From Chersky-840 sp963810195 (GTDB taxonomy: Bacteria; Actinomycetota; Acidimicrobiia; Acidimicrobiales; UBA8190), in the NCBI GenBank assembly GCA_963810195.1, contig CAWEMO010000003.1:266723-330722 (forward strand): a stretch of 64,000 nucleotides of DNA. The letters are read 5' to 3'. The translations under genes were made by a program, and so were the position numbers. Under the pieces are notes generated by a model. The model made no database searches and had not been told where the DNA came from. It saw only the letters and a program-made list of their open reading frames with translations. This document shows positions 8,404 to 16,220 of the stretch, piece by piece (position 1 is the stretch's first letter; every line of letters begins with the position of its first letter).

Positions 8404-9936
8404 ATGGGCCGCAAGATCCTCTTCGTAACCACCGACCAGCAGCGCTACGACGCGTTGGGGTGCACGGGCAACACCATCGCCCGCACGCCCGTCGTCGACG
8501 GCCTCGCCGGCGAAGGCATCGTCTACCACCGCGCCCACAACCAGAACACGGTGTGCACACCGGCTCGCTCGACGATGATCACCGGGCAGTACGTGCGTAC
8601 CCACGGCGTCGTGGCCAACGGCGTACCCCTCCCCGTCGACGCGCCCTCGGTGGCCGAGCACCTCCACGACACCGTCGGCTACCGCACCGCCCTCGTCGGC
8701 AAGGCGCACTTCCAGCCCGCCTTCGATCCCGACGGCAAGTGGATCGAGAACCGCTTGGCCAAGGACCACTCGACCGGGCCGTACCGGGGGTTCGACCACG
8801 TCGAGCTGGCCATGCACGGATACCTGCGCCGCTGGCACTACGACACGTGGCTCGAGGCCAACGGCCCGCAGTGGCTCGACGCCTTCTACCCGCTCATCAA
8901 CTTCGCCAGCATGGGGCTCAACGACGAAGGCGGCGGCGACACCGACGCCCCCGAGGTGAAACACAATCCCATGCCCCGTGGCATGTACCACACGGACTGG
9001 GTGGCGGACCGCACCATCGCCTGGCTGGATTCGCTCGATCCCGACGACGACTGGTTCTGCTGGATGAGCTTCCCCGACCCGCACCACCCCTGGGACCCCC
9101 CGGTCGACGAGGTGCGGCGCCGGATCGACTGGCACGAGCTCGACCTTCCCCCCGGACACCCGGGATCGACCGGCAAGGCGGTCGAGATCCTGGCCCAGAA
9201 GCCCCACCACTGGCTCGACTGGTACGAGGGGCGCTTCCAGAACATGGAGGGCGGCCCCATGAAGTTCGTCCCCGGGAACATGACCCACGACCAGGTCCGC
9301 GAGGTGAGCGCGCTCATCCATGTCGAGAACGAGCTCATCGACGAAGCCCTGGGCCGGGTCATGGCCCGCATCGACGAGCGCGGCTGGGGCACCGATACCG
9401 ACGTCGTGTTCACCACCGACCACGGCGAGCTCCAGGGTGACTTCGGCCTGCTGTTCAAGGGCCCGTACCACGTGGACGCGTTGATGCGCGTGCCGCTCGT
9501 GTGGCGCCCGGCCCCGAGCGCGGGGGTCTCCCCCGCCGAGGTCCCCGAACCGGTCGGCCACGTCGACCTCGTCCCGACCTTCTGCGAGATCGCCGGTGCG
9601 GCGGTCCCCGAGTGGGCCCAGGGCCGCACCCTGCCCACGTCGCCGGGCTCGGACCGCCAGTGGGCCATCACCGAGTGGGACAGCCAGTTCCCCCACATCG
9701 GCATGCACCTGCGCTCGATCTACCGCGACGGCTGGTTGTGCACCGCCTACGAACCGGGCCCCCTCTACGAGGGGACCGAGGGTGAGCTCTACGACCTGGG
9801 GGAGGACCCGCTGCAGTGGCGCAACCTGTGGGAGGACCCGGCCTACCGGGCCCGGCGTGACGAGCTCGTCACCGACCTGTACGACAACCTGCCCCCCGAG
9901 CGCGAGACGAAACTGGCGGTGGAGGCCCCGGTCTGA
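8404..9936 (+). CDS. Type I sulfatase (formylglycine-dependent)
   Basis: The 510-residue protein begins ILFVTTDQQRYDALGC, with the metal-binding Asp, and has C-T-P-A-R at residues 51-55. This is the CxPxR signature in which Cys becomes formylglycine. Downstream VFTTDHGELQGDFGL supplies the second metal Asp-His, and the C-terminal region ends with the usual ELYDLGEDPLQWRNLW segment. There is no signal peptide, so it appears cytoplasmic. It acts on a sulfate ester or related phosphonate/choline-type substrate. It follows the dehalogenase by 99 nt in the same direction. No formylglycine-generating enzyme is in the window. Confidence 0.92.
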   Translation: MGRKILFVTTDQQRYDALGCTGNTIARTPVVDGLAGEGIVYHRAHNQNTVCTPARSTMITGQYVRTHGVVANGVPLPVDAPSVAEHLHDTVGYRTALVGKAHFQPAFDPDGKWIENRLAKDHSTGPYRGFDHVELAMHGYLRRWHYDTWLEANGPQWLDAFYPLINFASMGLNDEGGGDTDAPEVKHNPMPRGMYHTDWVADRTIAWLDSLDPDDDWFCWMSFPDPHHPWDPPVDEVRRRIDWHELDLPPGHPGSTGKAVEILAQKPHHWLDWYEGRFQNMEGGPMKFVPGNMTHDQVREVSALIHVENELIDEALGRVMARIDERGWGTDTDVVFTTDHGELQGDFGLLFKGPYHVDALMRVPLVWRPAPSAGVSPAEVPEPVGHVDLVPTFCEIAGAAVPEWAQGRTLPTSPGSDRQWAITEWDSQFPHIGMHLRSIYRDGWLCTAYEPGPLYEGTEGELYDLGEDPLQWRNLWEDPAYRARRDELVTDLYDNLPPERETKLAVEAPV

Positions 9937-9953
9937 CCGCACGCGGCCCGCGC

Positions 9954-10556
9954 TCAGGAGGCCGGAGCGGAGCGGACCGTCTCGTTGAAGCGATGCAGCA
10001 CCGGAGCGTCGCCTCCCCACCCGATCCGCGTGATCGAGGCGGTGGCGAGATGCAGGCGCCACGCCACCTGGTCCCCGGCCCCGAGCGCCCAGGCCACCGC
10101 GGCCTTGATCGGCGAGACGTGGCTCACCACCACGACGTCGCCGTCGTCGCGGCGCGCCCCTTCCCCGTGGCGAACGAACAGCTCGTCGCATGCATCGCGT
10201 ACGCGCACGCCGACCTCGGCCAGCGACTCGCCACCGGGGGGCCGGAACGTCGGGTCGGCCCTCCATCGGGCCCAGACTTCGGCGGGGACGTCCCCGAGGG
10301 CCCGGCCCTCGAGCTCGCCGTAGTCGACCTCGATCCACCGTGGGTCGACCTCGACCGGCGCGTTCAGCCCGAGCTCGGCGGCGGTGTCGAGCGCCCGGCC
10401 CAACGGGCTCGAGACGAGCCGGCTCACGGGGCCGAGCGCCCTGGCCAGGGCGGCGGCCTCGGAACGACCCCGGGACGTCAGCGGAGACTCGCGACGGCCG
10501 AGGAGCTGTCGGGCGGCGTTCCCCGCCGTCTCGCCGTGCCGCACCAGGACGAGCAC
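9954..10556 (-). CDS. Histidine phosphatase (phosphoglycerate mutase-like) protein
   Basis: The first residues MLVLVRHGETAGN hold the RHG phosphohistidine motif (His7), followed by LLGRRESPLTSRGRSEAAAL, and the second catalytic histidine is in VVVSHVSPIKAAV. The 200-residue size fits bacterial cofactor-independent phosphatases such as CobC/PhoE/GpgP-type proteins rather than glycolytic mutase. It is the last gene of a Nudix, zinc-ribbon, phosphatase operon. Its GTG start lies inside a 19-bp repeat shared with the end of the upstream gene. The substrate is unknown. Confidence 0.88.
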   Translation of the reverse strand: MLVLVRHGETAGNAARQLLGRRESPLTSRGRSEAAALARALGPVSRLVSSPLGRALDTAAELGLNAPVEVDPRWIEVDYGELEGRALGDVPAEVWARWRADPTFRPPGGESLAEVGVRVRDACDELFVRHGEGARRDDGDVVVVSHVSPIKAAVAWALGAGDQVAWRLHLATASITRIGWGGDAPVLHRFNETVRSAPAS

Positions 10557-10596
10557 GGTGCTCAGTGCACCCGAATCAGCACGGTGCTCAGTGCAC
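10552..10596. repeat. 19-bp direct repeat at a gene junction
   Basis: AGCACGGTGCTCAGTGCAC occurs at 10552-10570 and again at 10578-10596 (26-bp period). The right copy contains the stop of the zinc-ribbon gene and the left copy the GTG start of the phosphatase gene. A local tandem duplication appears to have separated two genes that once overlapped. Confidence 0.85.
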
Positions 10597-11355
10597 GAGG
10601 ATCCGGCCGCACTGCTCGCACGTGATCACCGCGTCGGGAGGCGCCTTGCGGACGCGGTCGAGCTCCATGGACGACAGCGTCAGATGGCATCCGCTGCACG
10701 AGGCCCCCACCAGGCGGGCCGCCCCGGTGCCGCCGAGCTTGGCACGAAGCTGCTCGTAACGGGCGAGGAGCTCGTCCCTGACTCCCGACGCCGCCGTGGC
10801 GCGTGCCTTGGTCTCCTCGGCGATGTCGCCGTCGAGCGCGTGCTGGTGCTCCTCGATGGCCGCCCGCAGGCGCTGCGCGTCCTTGTCGAGAGCGTCTCGC
10901 GTCACGTCTGCGGCCTGCAGCTCCCCGTCCAGAGGCTCGAGCGCCTCCATCACCTCGATCTCCCGGTCCTCGAGCTCGTTGATGTGGCGGGCGAGGTGCT
11001 TCACTTCCTCGCTCATCGCCTGCAGCTCTCGGGCGGCGGCGACCTGGCCTCCGTAGAGTCGCTTCTCGAGCGCTTCGCGCCGGCTGCGTGACGCGCCGAT
11101 CTGCTGCTCGAGCGCGGCCTGGCGGTCACCGAGCTCGTCGCGCTTGAGGCCCACTTCCTTGGTGCGGAGTTCCAACGCGCCCAGCTGCCGGTCGATCGCC
11201 GCCAGCTCGGCGCGTTCGGGAAGTGTGGCCCGGCGGTGGCGGAGCTGGTCGACGACGGTGTCGTGGTCCTGCACCACGAGCAGCCGGGCCAAAGGCCCGA
11301 CGGCGCCACCCGGGACTGCCGAGCCCCCCTCCGGGGCTCCTTCTTCTGCGGTCAT
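10588..11355 (-). CDS. Coiled-coil protein with C-terminal C4 zinc ribbon
   Basis: The 255-residue protein is mostly a long charged coiled coil (VQDHDTVVDQLRHRR through IEEHQHALDGDIAEE) that ends in a zinc ribbon with CSGCH and CEQCG pairs. This is the actinobacterial CT398/HP0958-like family, thought to act in RNA or ribosome-linked roles, though no function is established. It sits 10 nt after the Nudix gene; GGAG touches the ATG, so the exact start is uncertain. It is commonly found next to histidine-phosphatase/RNase H genes, as here. Confidence 0.85.
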   Translation of the reverse strand: MTAEEGAPEGGSAVPGGAVGPLARLLVVQDHDTVVDQLRHRRATLPERAELAAIDRQLGALELRTKEVGLKRDELGDRQAALEQQIGASRSRREALEKRLYGGQVAAARELQAMSEEVKHLARHINELEDREIEVMEALEPLDGELQAADVTRDALDKDAQRLRAAIEEHQHALDGDIAEETKARATAASGVRDELLARYEQLRAKLGGTGAARLVGASCSGCHLTLSSMELDRVRKAPPDAVITCEQCGRILVH

Positions 11356-11365
11356 CTCCGGCCTG

Positions 11366-12007
11366 TCATGTCTCGCCGTCCACCCCTTGTCGCGTGCTGT
11401 CGGCTCCATTGTGCCGGGGCCAAGCCCCGTTCCGAACCTCGGGCTGCTCCCGGGCGGCGCGTAGCGCGCCGAGCAGTGCGTCGTCCGCCACGGCGGCGGC
11501 CTCGTCCCAGGCGAACCACCGGGCCTCGGGACTCTCCCCCGGTGGGGGGGCGGGGTCCCGGTCGGGTGCCACGAGCAGGTACCGCAGGTCGAGGTGGGTG
11601 TGTCCCTTGGCCGCACCGTGGACGTCCACGTGCACGAGGCGTGGGCCCCCGGCTGGATGGGCGAGGACCAGGCCCGTCTCCTCCTGCGACTCCCGCAGGG
11701 CCGCGTCCCAGGGCCCCTCCCCCGGCTCGAGATGACCCCCGGGCTGCAACCACCGATGCAGGCGTTTGTGCATGTGGAGCACGATGCCCCGTCGCCCCAC
11801 CACCACCGCCGACCCGGTGACGTGCACGGGCCCGGCCCGCTCGTCGAAGGGGCTCGCCAGGTCCCCGATGTCCGCCGCCATGCGCGCCCGGGCCCGCGCT
11901 TCACGCTCGTCAACGGGCACGTGCGCGTCCAGCGCAGCCAGGACGTCCGACACCAACCCCGGGGGTTTGCCGGCGTTTCGGACCGGTCCCCCGGCACCTC
12001 GCGACAC
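11366..12007 (-). CDS. Nudix hydrolase
   Basis: The 213-residue protein contains a perfect Nudix box (G-x5-E-x7-REUxEExGU) in GGHLEPGEGP followed by WDAALRESQEETGL, the metal-binding helix for hydrolysing a nucleoside diphosphate linked to another group. The N-terminal roughly 60 residues form a helical extension. GTG at 12007 is preceded by AAGGA at 7 nt. It heads an operon with the zinc-ribbon and phosphatase genes. The substrate is not predictable. Confidence 0.9.
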   Translation of the reverse strand: MSRGAGGPVRNAGKPPGLVSDVLAALDAHVPVDEREARARARMAADIGDLASPFDERAGPVHVTGSAVVVGRRGIVLHMHKRLHRWLQPGGHLEPGEGPWDAALRESQEETGLVLAHPAGGPRLVHVDVHGAAKGHTHLDLRYLLVAPDRDPAPPPGESPEARWFAWDEAAAVADDALLGALRAAREQPEVRNGAWPRHNGADSTRQGVDGET

Positions 12008-12138
12008 GTTCCTTCCCTACCACAGCCCGGGGCCCGCCGGGTCGTGCCCCGCCGGCAACGCCCGGCGGCGTCGAGACGACGGAGCGAAAACCGACGGGGT
12101 GACCACACCGCACCCCTCCGACACCCCAATATGGAGAG

Positions 12139-13278
12139 ATGAAGCAGAGCATCCGACTGGGACGGGTCCGGGGCGTGCCCGTCGGTGTGCACTGGAGCGT
12201 GGCGGTCATCTTCGGCCTCGTCACCTGGGAGCTCGCCACCATCGTGCTGCCCGACTCCTACGGCGGCGGGGTCCGCCCCACGTTCCTGGTGGCAGCGGCA
12301 CTGGCCGCGACGCTGTTCCTGGCGTCGCTGCTCGCCCACGAGGGCTCCCACGCCGTGGTCGCCCGTCGGCAGGGCGTGGGGGTGCGCTCCATCACGTTGT
12401 GGCTCTTCGGGGGCGTGGCCCAGCTCGAGGGCGAGGCGCACACCCCGGGAGCCGACTTCGCCATCGCCGCGGTCGGGCCGGCCACGAGCATCTTCCTGGC
12501 GGGCGTGTTCGGGGTGGCCCAGCTCGTGCTCGAGCACGCCGGGGCCCTCGGCCTGCCCGTCGAAGTGGCGTCGTGGTTGTGGGAGATCAACCTGCTGCTC
12601 GCCGCGTTCAACCTCATCCCCGCGGCACCGCTCGACGGCGGCCGCATCCTCCGGGCCGGCCTGTGGCGCGCCACCGGCGACCGCACCCGCGCCTCGGTGC
12701 TCGCGGCGCGCGCCGGGATGGGGTTCGGCGGGGTCCTGGTCGGGCTCGGCCTGCTGGAGCTGGTGACGAGGAGCCCGTTCGGCCTGTGGCCCGCCTTCCT
12801 CGGCTGGTTCCTGTTCACCGCGGCTCGGGCCGAAAGTGACGCCGCCGCGCAACGGGGTGGGGTCGAGGGGCTGGCGGTGGGTGCGGTCATGGTCCCCCAC
12901 CCTCCGGTGGTGCCGTCCTCGATGACCGTGGCCGAGCTGCTGTCGGGCCCGGTGTACTGGTGGAACGGCCATCAGGTCGCCGCGTCGGTGGGGCCCACCG
13001 GTTGGCTCGAGGGTGTCGTGGCTCTCGAACGCATCCGGCGTGTGCCCACGCCCGAGCAGGCGACCACGACCCTCGGCGACATCGCCGAGGGGATCGAGGC
13101 GACACCGGTGGGACGACCCGAGGAGGCGATGGCGAGCCTTCTCGGTCGCATGTATGCGGCGGGCGGGCGCGCCGCGGTGGTGCTCGACCCCGCCAACCGC
13201 CTGGCAGGGATCGTGACCCTCGACGACGTGGATCGCGCCGGCCACGGGACCGGGCGCGCGGCGGCTCCCGTCGGCTGA
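12139..13278 (+). CDS. Site-2 protease family (M50) zinc metalloprotease with C-terminal CBS-like region
   Basis: The 379-residue membrane protein has HEGSH at residues 67-71 (HExxH zinc site) in the second hydrophobic segment and NLIPAAPLDGGRIL near residue 155-170 (the NPxPxxPLDGG-type third ligand). Four to six TM segments are followed by a cytoplasmic pair of CBS-like repeats (VGAVMVPHPPVVPSSMTVAE onward). The layout matches Rip3/SpoIVFB-type intramembrane proteases that cleave regulatory membrane proteins. It diverges from the Nudix operon. The substrate is unknown. Confidence 0.9.
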   Translation: MKQSIRLGRVRGVPVGVHWSVAVIFGLVTWELATIVLPDSYGGGVRPTFLVAAALAATLFLASLLAHEGSHAVVARRQGVGVRSITLWLFGGVAQLEGEAHTPGADFAIAAVGPATSIFLAGVFGVAQLVLEHAGALGLPVEVASWLWEINLLLAAFNLIPAAPLDGGRILRAGLWRATGDRTRASVLAARAGMGFGGVLVGLGLLELVTRSPFGLWPAFLGWFLFTAARAESDAAAQRGGVEGLAVGAVMVPHPPVVPSSMTVAELLSGPVYWWNGHQVAASVGPTGWLEGVVALERIRRVPTPEQATTTLGDIAEGIEATPVGRPEEAMASLLGRMYAAGGRAAVVLDPANRLAGIVTLDDVDRAGHGTGRAAAPVG

Positions 13279-13335
13279 GCTCGCAGCCACCACGGGGACG
13301 GAGTCACGGGCAGCGTTCGCAATAGTGTCACGACC

Positions 13336-13800
13336 ATGGTCGCCATCACGTTCGACGCCACGGTCGTGACCCCTCCCCGCGGCGCGGGGGCGCTGGTGGT
13401 GCTGCCCGAGGAGTCGGCCGCGATCCTCGGCACCCGGGCGAGGGTGCCGGTGCGCGCCACCTTCAACGGGTTCGCATACCGGGGATCGCTCATGCCCATG
13501 GGCAACGGCCGGTTCGGGTTGGGGTTGACCAAGGCGATACGGGAGTCGGCGGGAATCGCCATCGGTGACACGGTGCACGTCGTGGTCGAGCGCGACGAGG
13601 AGCCTCGCACGGTCGAGGTGCCCGACGACCTGTCCGCCGCCTTGCGCGCCGCCGGGGTCGCCGACCGTTTCGACTCCCTGGCCTACTCCCACCGACGCGA
13701 GTACGTCGGGTGGGTGACCGGGGCCAAGCGGGCCGAGACCCGGGCCGACAGGGTGGCCAAGGCGGTCGCCATGGTGCGCGCCGGCAAGGCGTCGTCGTGA
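13336..13800 (+). CDS. DUF1905/YdeI-OmdA family protein
   Basis: The 154-residue protein has an N-terminal beta-barrel domain (ITFDATVVTPP, GALVVLPEESAAIL, RVPVRATFNGFAYRGSL, GDTVHVVVERDEEPR) typical of DUF1905. A C-terminal helical part, VPDDLSAALRAAG, FDSLAYSHRREYVGWV and KRAETRADRVAKAV, matches the OmdA/YdeI (bacteriocin-protection) domain. The biochemical role is not established. Its stop overlaps the GTG start of the DinB-like gene (GTGA), so the two form a coupled pair. Confidence 0.87.
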   Translation: MVAITFDATVVTPPRGAGALVVLPEESAAILGTRARVPVRATFNGFAYRGSLMPMGNGRFGLGLTKAIRESAGIAIGDTVHVVVERDEEPRTVEVPDDLSAALRAAGVADRFDSLAYSHRREYVGWVTGAKRAETRADRVAKAVAMVRAGKASS

Positions 13801-14297
13801 GCGACGCCGTCGAGCTGGCGCACGAGGTGGCGGCGACGCGCCAGAGGTTGATCGAGTTCGTCGCCCGATGCCCGGCGGACCGGTGGGACGCGTGCCCCCT
13901 CGCCGAGGGCGATCCCCGCAGCGTGGGGGTGATCGTCGACCACGTGGCCGACGCCTACGAGTACATCGGTGCCTGGATCGGCGGGCTCGCCCGGGGCGAG
14001 GCGGTCGAGGTGAGCCCCGCCCTCGTGGACGAGCTCAACGCCCGGCACGCCGCGACCGTCACCGCTCCGGCCCGTGACGCGGTGATCGAGCACCTGCGGC
14101 GCAGCGGTGACGCCATCGTGGCGCTCGTCGGGTCGCTCGCCCCGGAGCAGCTCTCGGTCGGTGACGGGCGCATCGCCCGGCTGGCCCACATCGCCGCCGT
14201 GCACGCCGACGCGCATCGCGACGAGCTCCAGGCCGCGCTCGGGCTCGACACCTCGACGTCGGCGCGCGGGCCGAAAATTCGTCAAATGCCCGGATAG
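13797..14297 (+). CDS. DinB-superfamily protein
   Basis: About 166 residues forming a four-helix bundle: AHEVAATRQRLIEFV, DHVADAYEYIGAWIGG, ARDAVIEHLRRSGDAIVALV and AHIAAVHADAHRDELQ, with histidines in helices 2 and 4 (VDHVAD, HADAHRDEL) that could form the metal site of DinB/YfiT proteins. GTG at 13797 overlaps the previous stop. It is probably a thiol- or metal-dependent enzyme of unknown substrate. Confidence 0.8.
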   Translation: MSDAVELAHEVAATRQRLIEFVARCPADRWDACPLAEGDPRSVGVIVDHVADAYEYIGAWIGGLARGEAVEVSPALVDELNARHAATVTAPARDAVIEHLRRSGDAIVALVGSLAPEQLSVGDGRIARLAHIAAVHADAHRDELQAALGLDTSTSARGPKIRQMPG

Positions 14298-14364
14298 GCT
14301 GGCCGCAGGTCGCCGCGGCGGGAATTCGGCCGGCGCACGACCAGCACGGACGGAACGGGGGAAA

Positions 14365-15189
14365 ATGCGCAATCACGGCACGTGCTTCGAGTTGCTGCGG
14401 TTGAGGCCCAACGACCACATCGGTTGGGTCTTCTCGGGTCCCGATCAGTTTGCACATCTCGCCAGCCCTTTCCTGGCGGAAGGCGCCTCGCTGAACGAAC
14501 GTCTCATGTATGTGGCCCCGGATCCCAACCCGGGATCGCTGGCCGATCTGGTCGACGTGATCTCCGACCGCGACGCCCTTCAGGTCGCGAGCATCACGGA
14601 GGTCTACGGCTCCACGGGCGTCGTCGACGCTTCCTCGCAGAGGGCCACCTTCGTGGAGGTCCTGCGGGAAGCCCTTGCCGACGGCTACAGCGGCATTCGG
14701 GTCGCCGCCGACAACAGCTCCCTGGTGCTCGACCCGGAACGTCTCGAGGCCTGGATCGGCTGGGAATTCGTGGCGGATCGGTTCATGTCGGAGAACCCCG
14801 TGACCGGCCTCTGTGCCTTCGACCAGCAGCTGGTGGACGTGGACACGCTCCGCCATCTGGCCACGCTGCACCCGCTGTGCTCGGCCGCGGAGCCCGTCCC
14901 CCAATTCCGATTGTTCTCCGACGGTGATTCCCTCTACGTCGAGGGTGAGATGGACACCTTCGCCGTCGACCAGGTGTGGTTGGCTCTCCGACACCTGCCG
15001 CCCAAGACCGAAGTGGTCGTCGACTTGACGAAGACGACGTTCCTGAGCGAGGCGGTGCCCTCCGCCCTGCACCGGCTCTCAGAGGCAGGTGCGGCCGTCG
15101 TCGTCCGAGGTCCGGCCGAGACGATCGAGCATCTGGGTGAGTCGGCGGGACTTCCCGAAGTGCACTTCTCGGTGGTGGACGTCTCGTAG
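14365..15189 (+). CDS. MEDS-STAS domain signalling protein
   Basis: The roughly 274-residue protein has an N-terminal MEDS (DcmR-type sensory) domain: HGTCFELLRLRPNDHIGWVF, LASPFLAEGASLNERLMYVA and GYSGIRVAADNSSLV. A C-terminal STAS-like domain follows (LYVEGEMDTFAVDQVWLALR, TEVVVDLTKTTFLSEAVPSA, AGAAVVVRGP). Such proteins resemble anti-anti-sigma factors or flavin-linked sensors in actinobacterial general stress networks. The ATG has CGGGGGA upstream. No partner kinase is adjacent. Confidence 0.82.
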   Translation: MRNHGTCFELLRLRPNDHIGWVFSGPDQFAHLASPFLAEGASLNERLMYVAPDPNPGSLADLVDVISDRDALQVASITEVYGSTGVVDASSQRATFVEVLREALADGYSGIRVAADNSSLVLDPERLEAWIGWEFVADRFMSENPVTGLCAFDQQLVDVDTLRHLATLHPLCSAAEPVPQFRLFSDGDSLYVEGEMDTFAVDQVWLALRHLPPKTEVVVDLTKTTFLSEAVPSALHRLSEAGAAVVVRGPAETIEHLGESAGLPEVHFSVVDVS

Positions 15190-15200
15190 CCGACATTCCG

Positions 15201-15254
15201 ACTGTTCAGCTGGCAGAACGATTGTTCAGCCGGCGGAACGGTTATTCAGGCGGG
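15201..15254. repeat. 20-bp imperfect tandem repeat
   Basis: Copies ACTGTTCAGCTGGCAGAACG (15201-15220) and ATTGTTCAGCCGGCGGAACG (15221-15240) differ at four positions, with a partial third copy GTTATTCAGGCGGG. It lies in the convergent gap and runs into the 3' end of the OB-fold gene. Confidence 0.75.
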
Positions 15255-15614
15255 GGAGGCCACCTGCCCGGTGTCGCCGAGGCCGGTGTCGGGGACACCG
15301 CCGTGCTCGAACCGGTAGAAGGGGTTCCACAGCACGACCCCCCGCTCATCGGCGAGCGCGGTCCCCTCGACGGTGCAGCGCGCCCCGGGGACCATGCCCG
15401 GCACGGACCGCAAGCCGCCGAACACGACGGTCAGCCGGCCCGTGCCGTCATCGAGGTCGAACGCCTGGGCACCCGACCCGCGCCAGATGCAGCACTGCGC
15501 GTCGAGGACGGTGGCGGTGACCACCACCCGCCGGCGGGCACGCACATCGGCGATGCGACGGGCGATCGGCCGGCCGCCCCAGCTGTCGCCAGAGGTGGGC
15601 TCCCAGCCGTTCAC
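15246..15614 (-). CDS. OB-fold nucleic-acid-binding-like protein
   Basis: The 122-residue protein reads RRRVVVTATVLDAQCCIW, AQAFDLDDGTGRLTVVFGG and GARCTVEGTALADERGVVLW. This is the alternating beta pattern of the tRNA-anti/OB-fold found in helicase and polymerase accessory proteins. Its GTG start overlaps the kdpC stop (GTGA), making it the last gene of the kdp transcript. No link between this fold and potassium transport is known, so its role is open. Confidence 0.75.
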   Translation of the reverse strand: MNGWEPTSGDSWGGRPIARRIADVRARRRVVVTATVLDAQCCIWRGSGAQAFDLDDGTGRLTVVFGGLRSVPGMVPGARCTVEGTALADERGVVLWNPFYRFEHGGVPDTGLGDTGQVASPA

Positions 15615-16207
15615 CGAAGCGTTGCGAGGGCCTCGTTGAGTTGCAGGACGTCGATGTAGCTGCTGCCCATGAAGCCCAGCTCTGCGCCATTGGTCTCCTT
15701 GGCGATCAGTGCCCGGAGCGTCGACGGGGCGATGCCGGTGGCCTTGGAGACCATGGGGATCTGCACCAGGGCGTCCTGAGGAGAGATGTCGGGGTCTAGG
15801 CCACTTCCAGAGGTGGTCACGAGGTCCGGGGTGGGGTCGACGCCGCGCTTGTGCCAGTAGGCGACAAGCTCCTGCGTGTTTGCCAGCAGGACCTTCGACC
15901 TCGGGCCCAGGTTGGTGGCGGCCGACTCACCGCTCTTGCCGTTCGCCACGAGCGGGTTGTCCCCGCTGTAGGGGCCGAGATCGTCGGGCCGACCCTGGAA
16001 GACACAACTGCCCGGTGGGTTTCCCGGGCACTTCGTGGCCGACCAGTTCTGTCCGATAAGGGTCGACCCGTTGGCCGTGATCGACCCGTCGGCTTGGTGC
16101 CGGAAGAGGAGCTGGGCGACGCCGGTGCCGGCCAGGGCGTAGACGAACCCGAAGAAGGCCGTGAACACCACGATCGAGATGATTGAGCGACGGAGATGGG
16201 CGATCAT
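15611..16207 (-). CDS. kdpC: Potassium-transporting ATPase KdpC subunit
   Basis: The 198-residue protein has one N-terminal TM helix (IISIVVFTAFFGFVYALAGTG) and the extracytoplasmic KdpC domain: FRHQADGSITANGSTLIGQN, the Ser/Asn-rich loops, SGSGLDPDISPQDALVQIP and VNxAR-like terminal segments. KdpC stabilises the KdpFABC complex and its ATP binding. It follows kdpB by 13 nt in the order kdpF-A-B-C. The C-terminal tail is longer than in enterobacteria but normal for actinobacteria. Confidence 0.95.
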   Translation of the reverse strand: MIAHLRRSIISIVVFTAFFGFVYALAGTGVAQLLFRHQADGSITANGSTLIGQNWSATKCPGNPPGSCVFQGRPDDLGPYSGDNPLVANGKSGESAATNLGPRSKVLLANTQELVAYWHKRGVDPTPDLVTTSGSGLDPDISPQDALVQIPMVSKATGIAPSTLRALIAKETNGAELGFMGSSYIDVLQLNEALATLR

Positions 16208-16220
16208 GTGAGGCTCGCGA

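Noticed and set aside
10588..13692. A 1034-codon open frame on the minus strand
   Set aside because: It merges the zinc-ribbon gene with antisense of the Nudix and M50 genes; outside the first 255 codons the protein is low-complexity Arg/Pro-rich shadow sequence.
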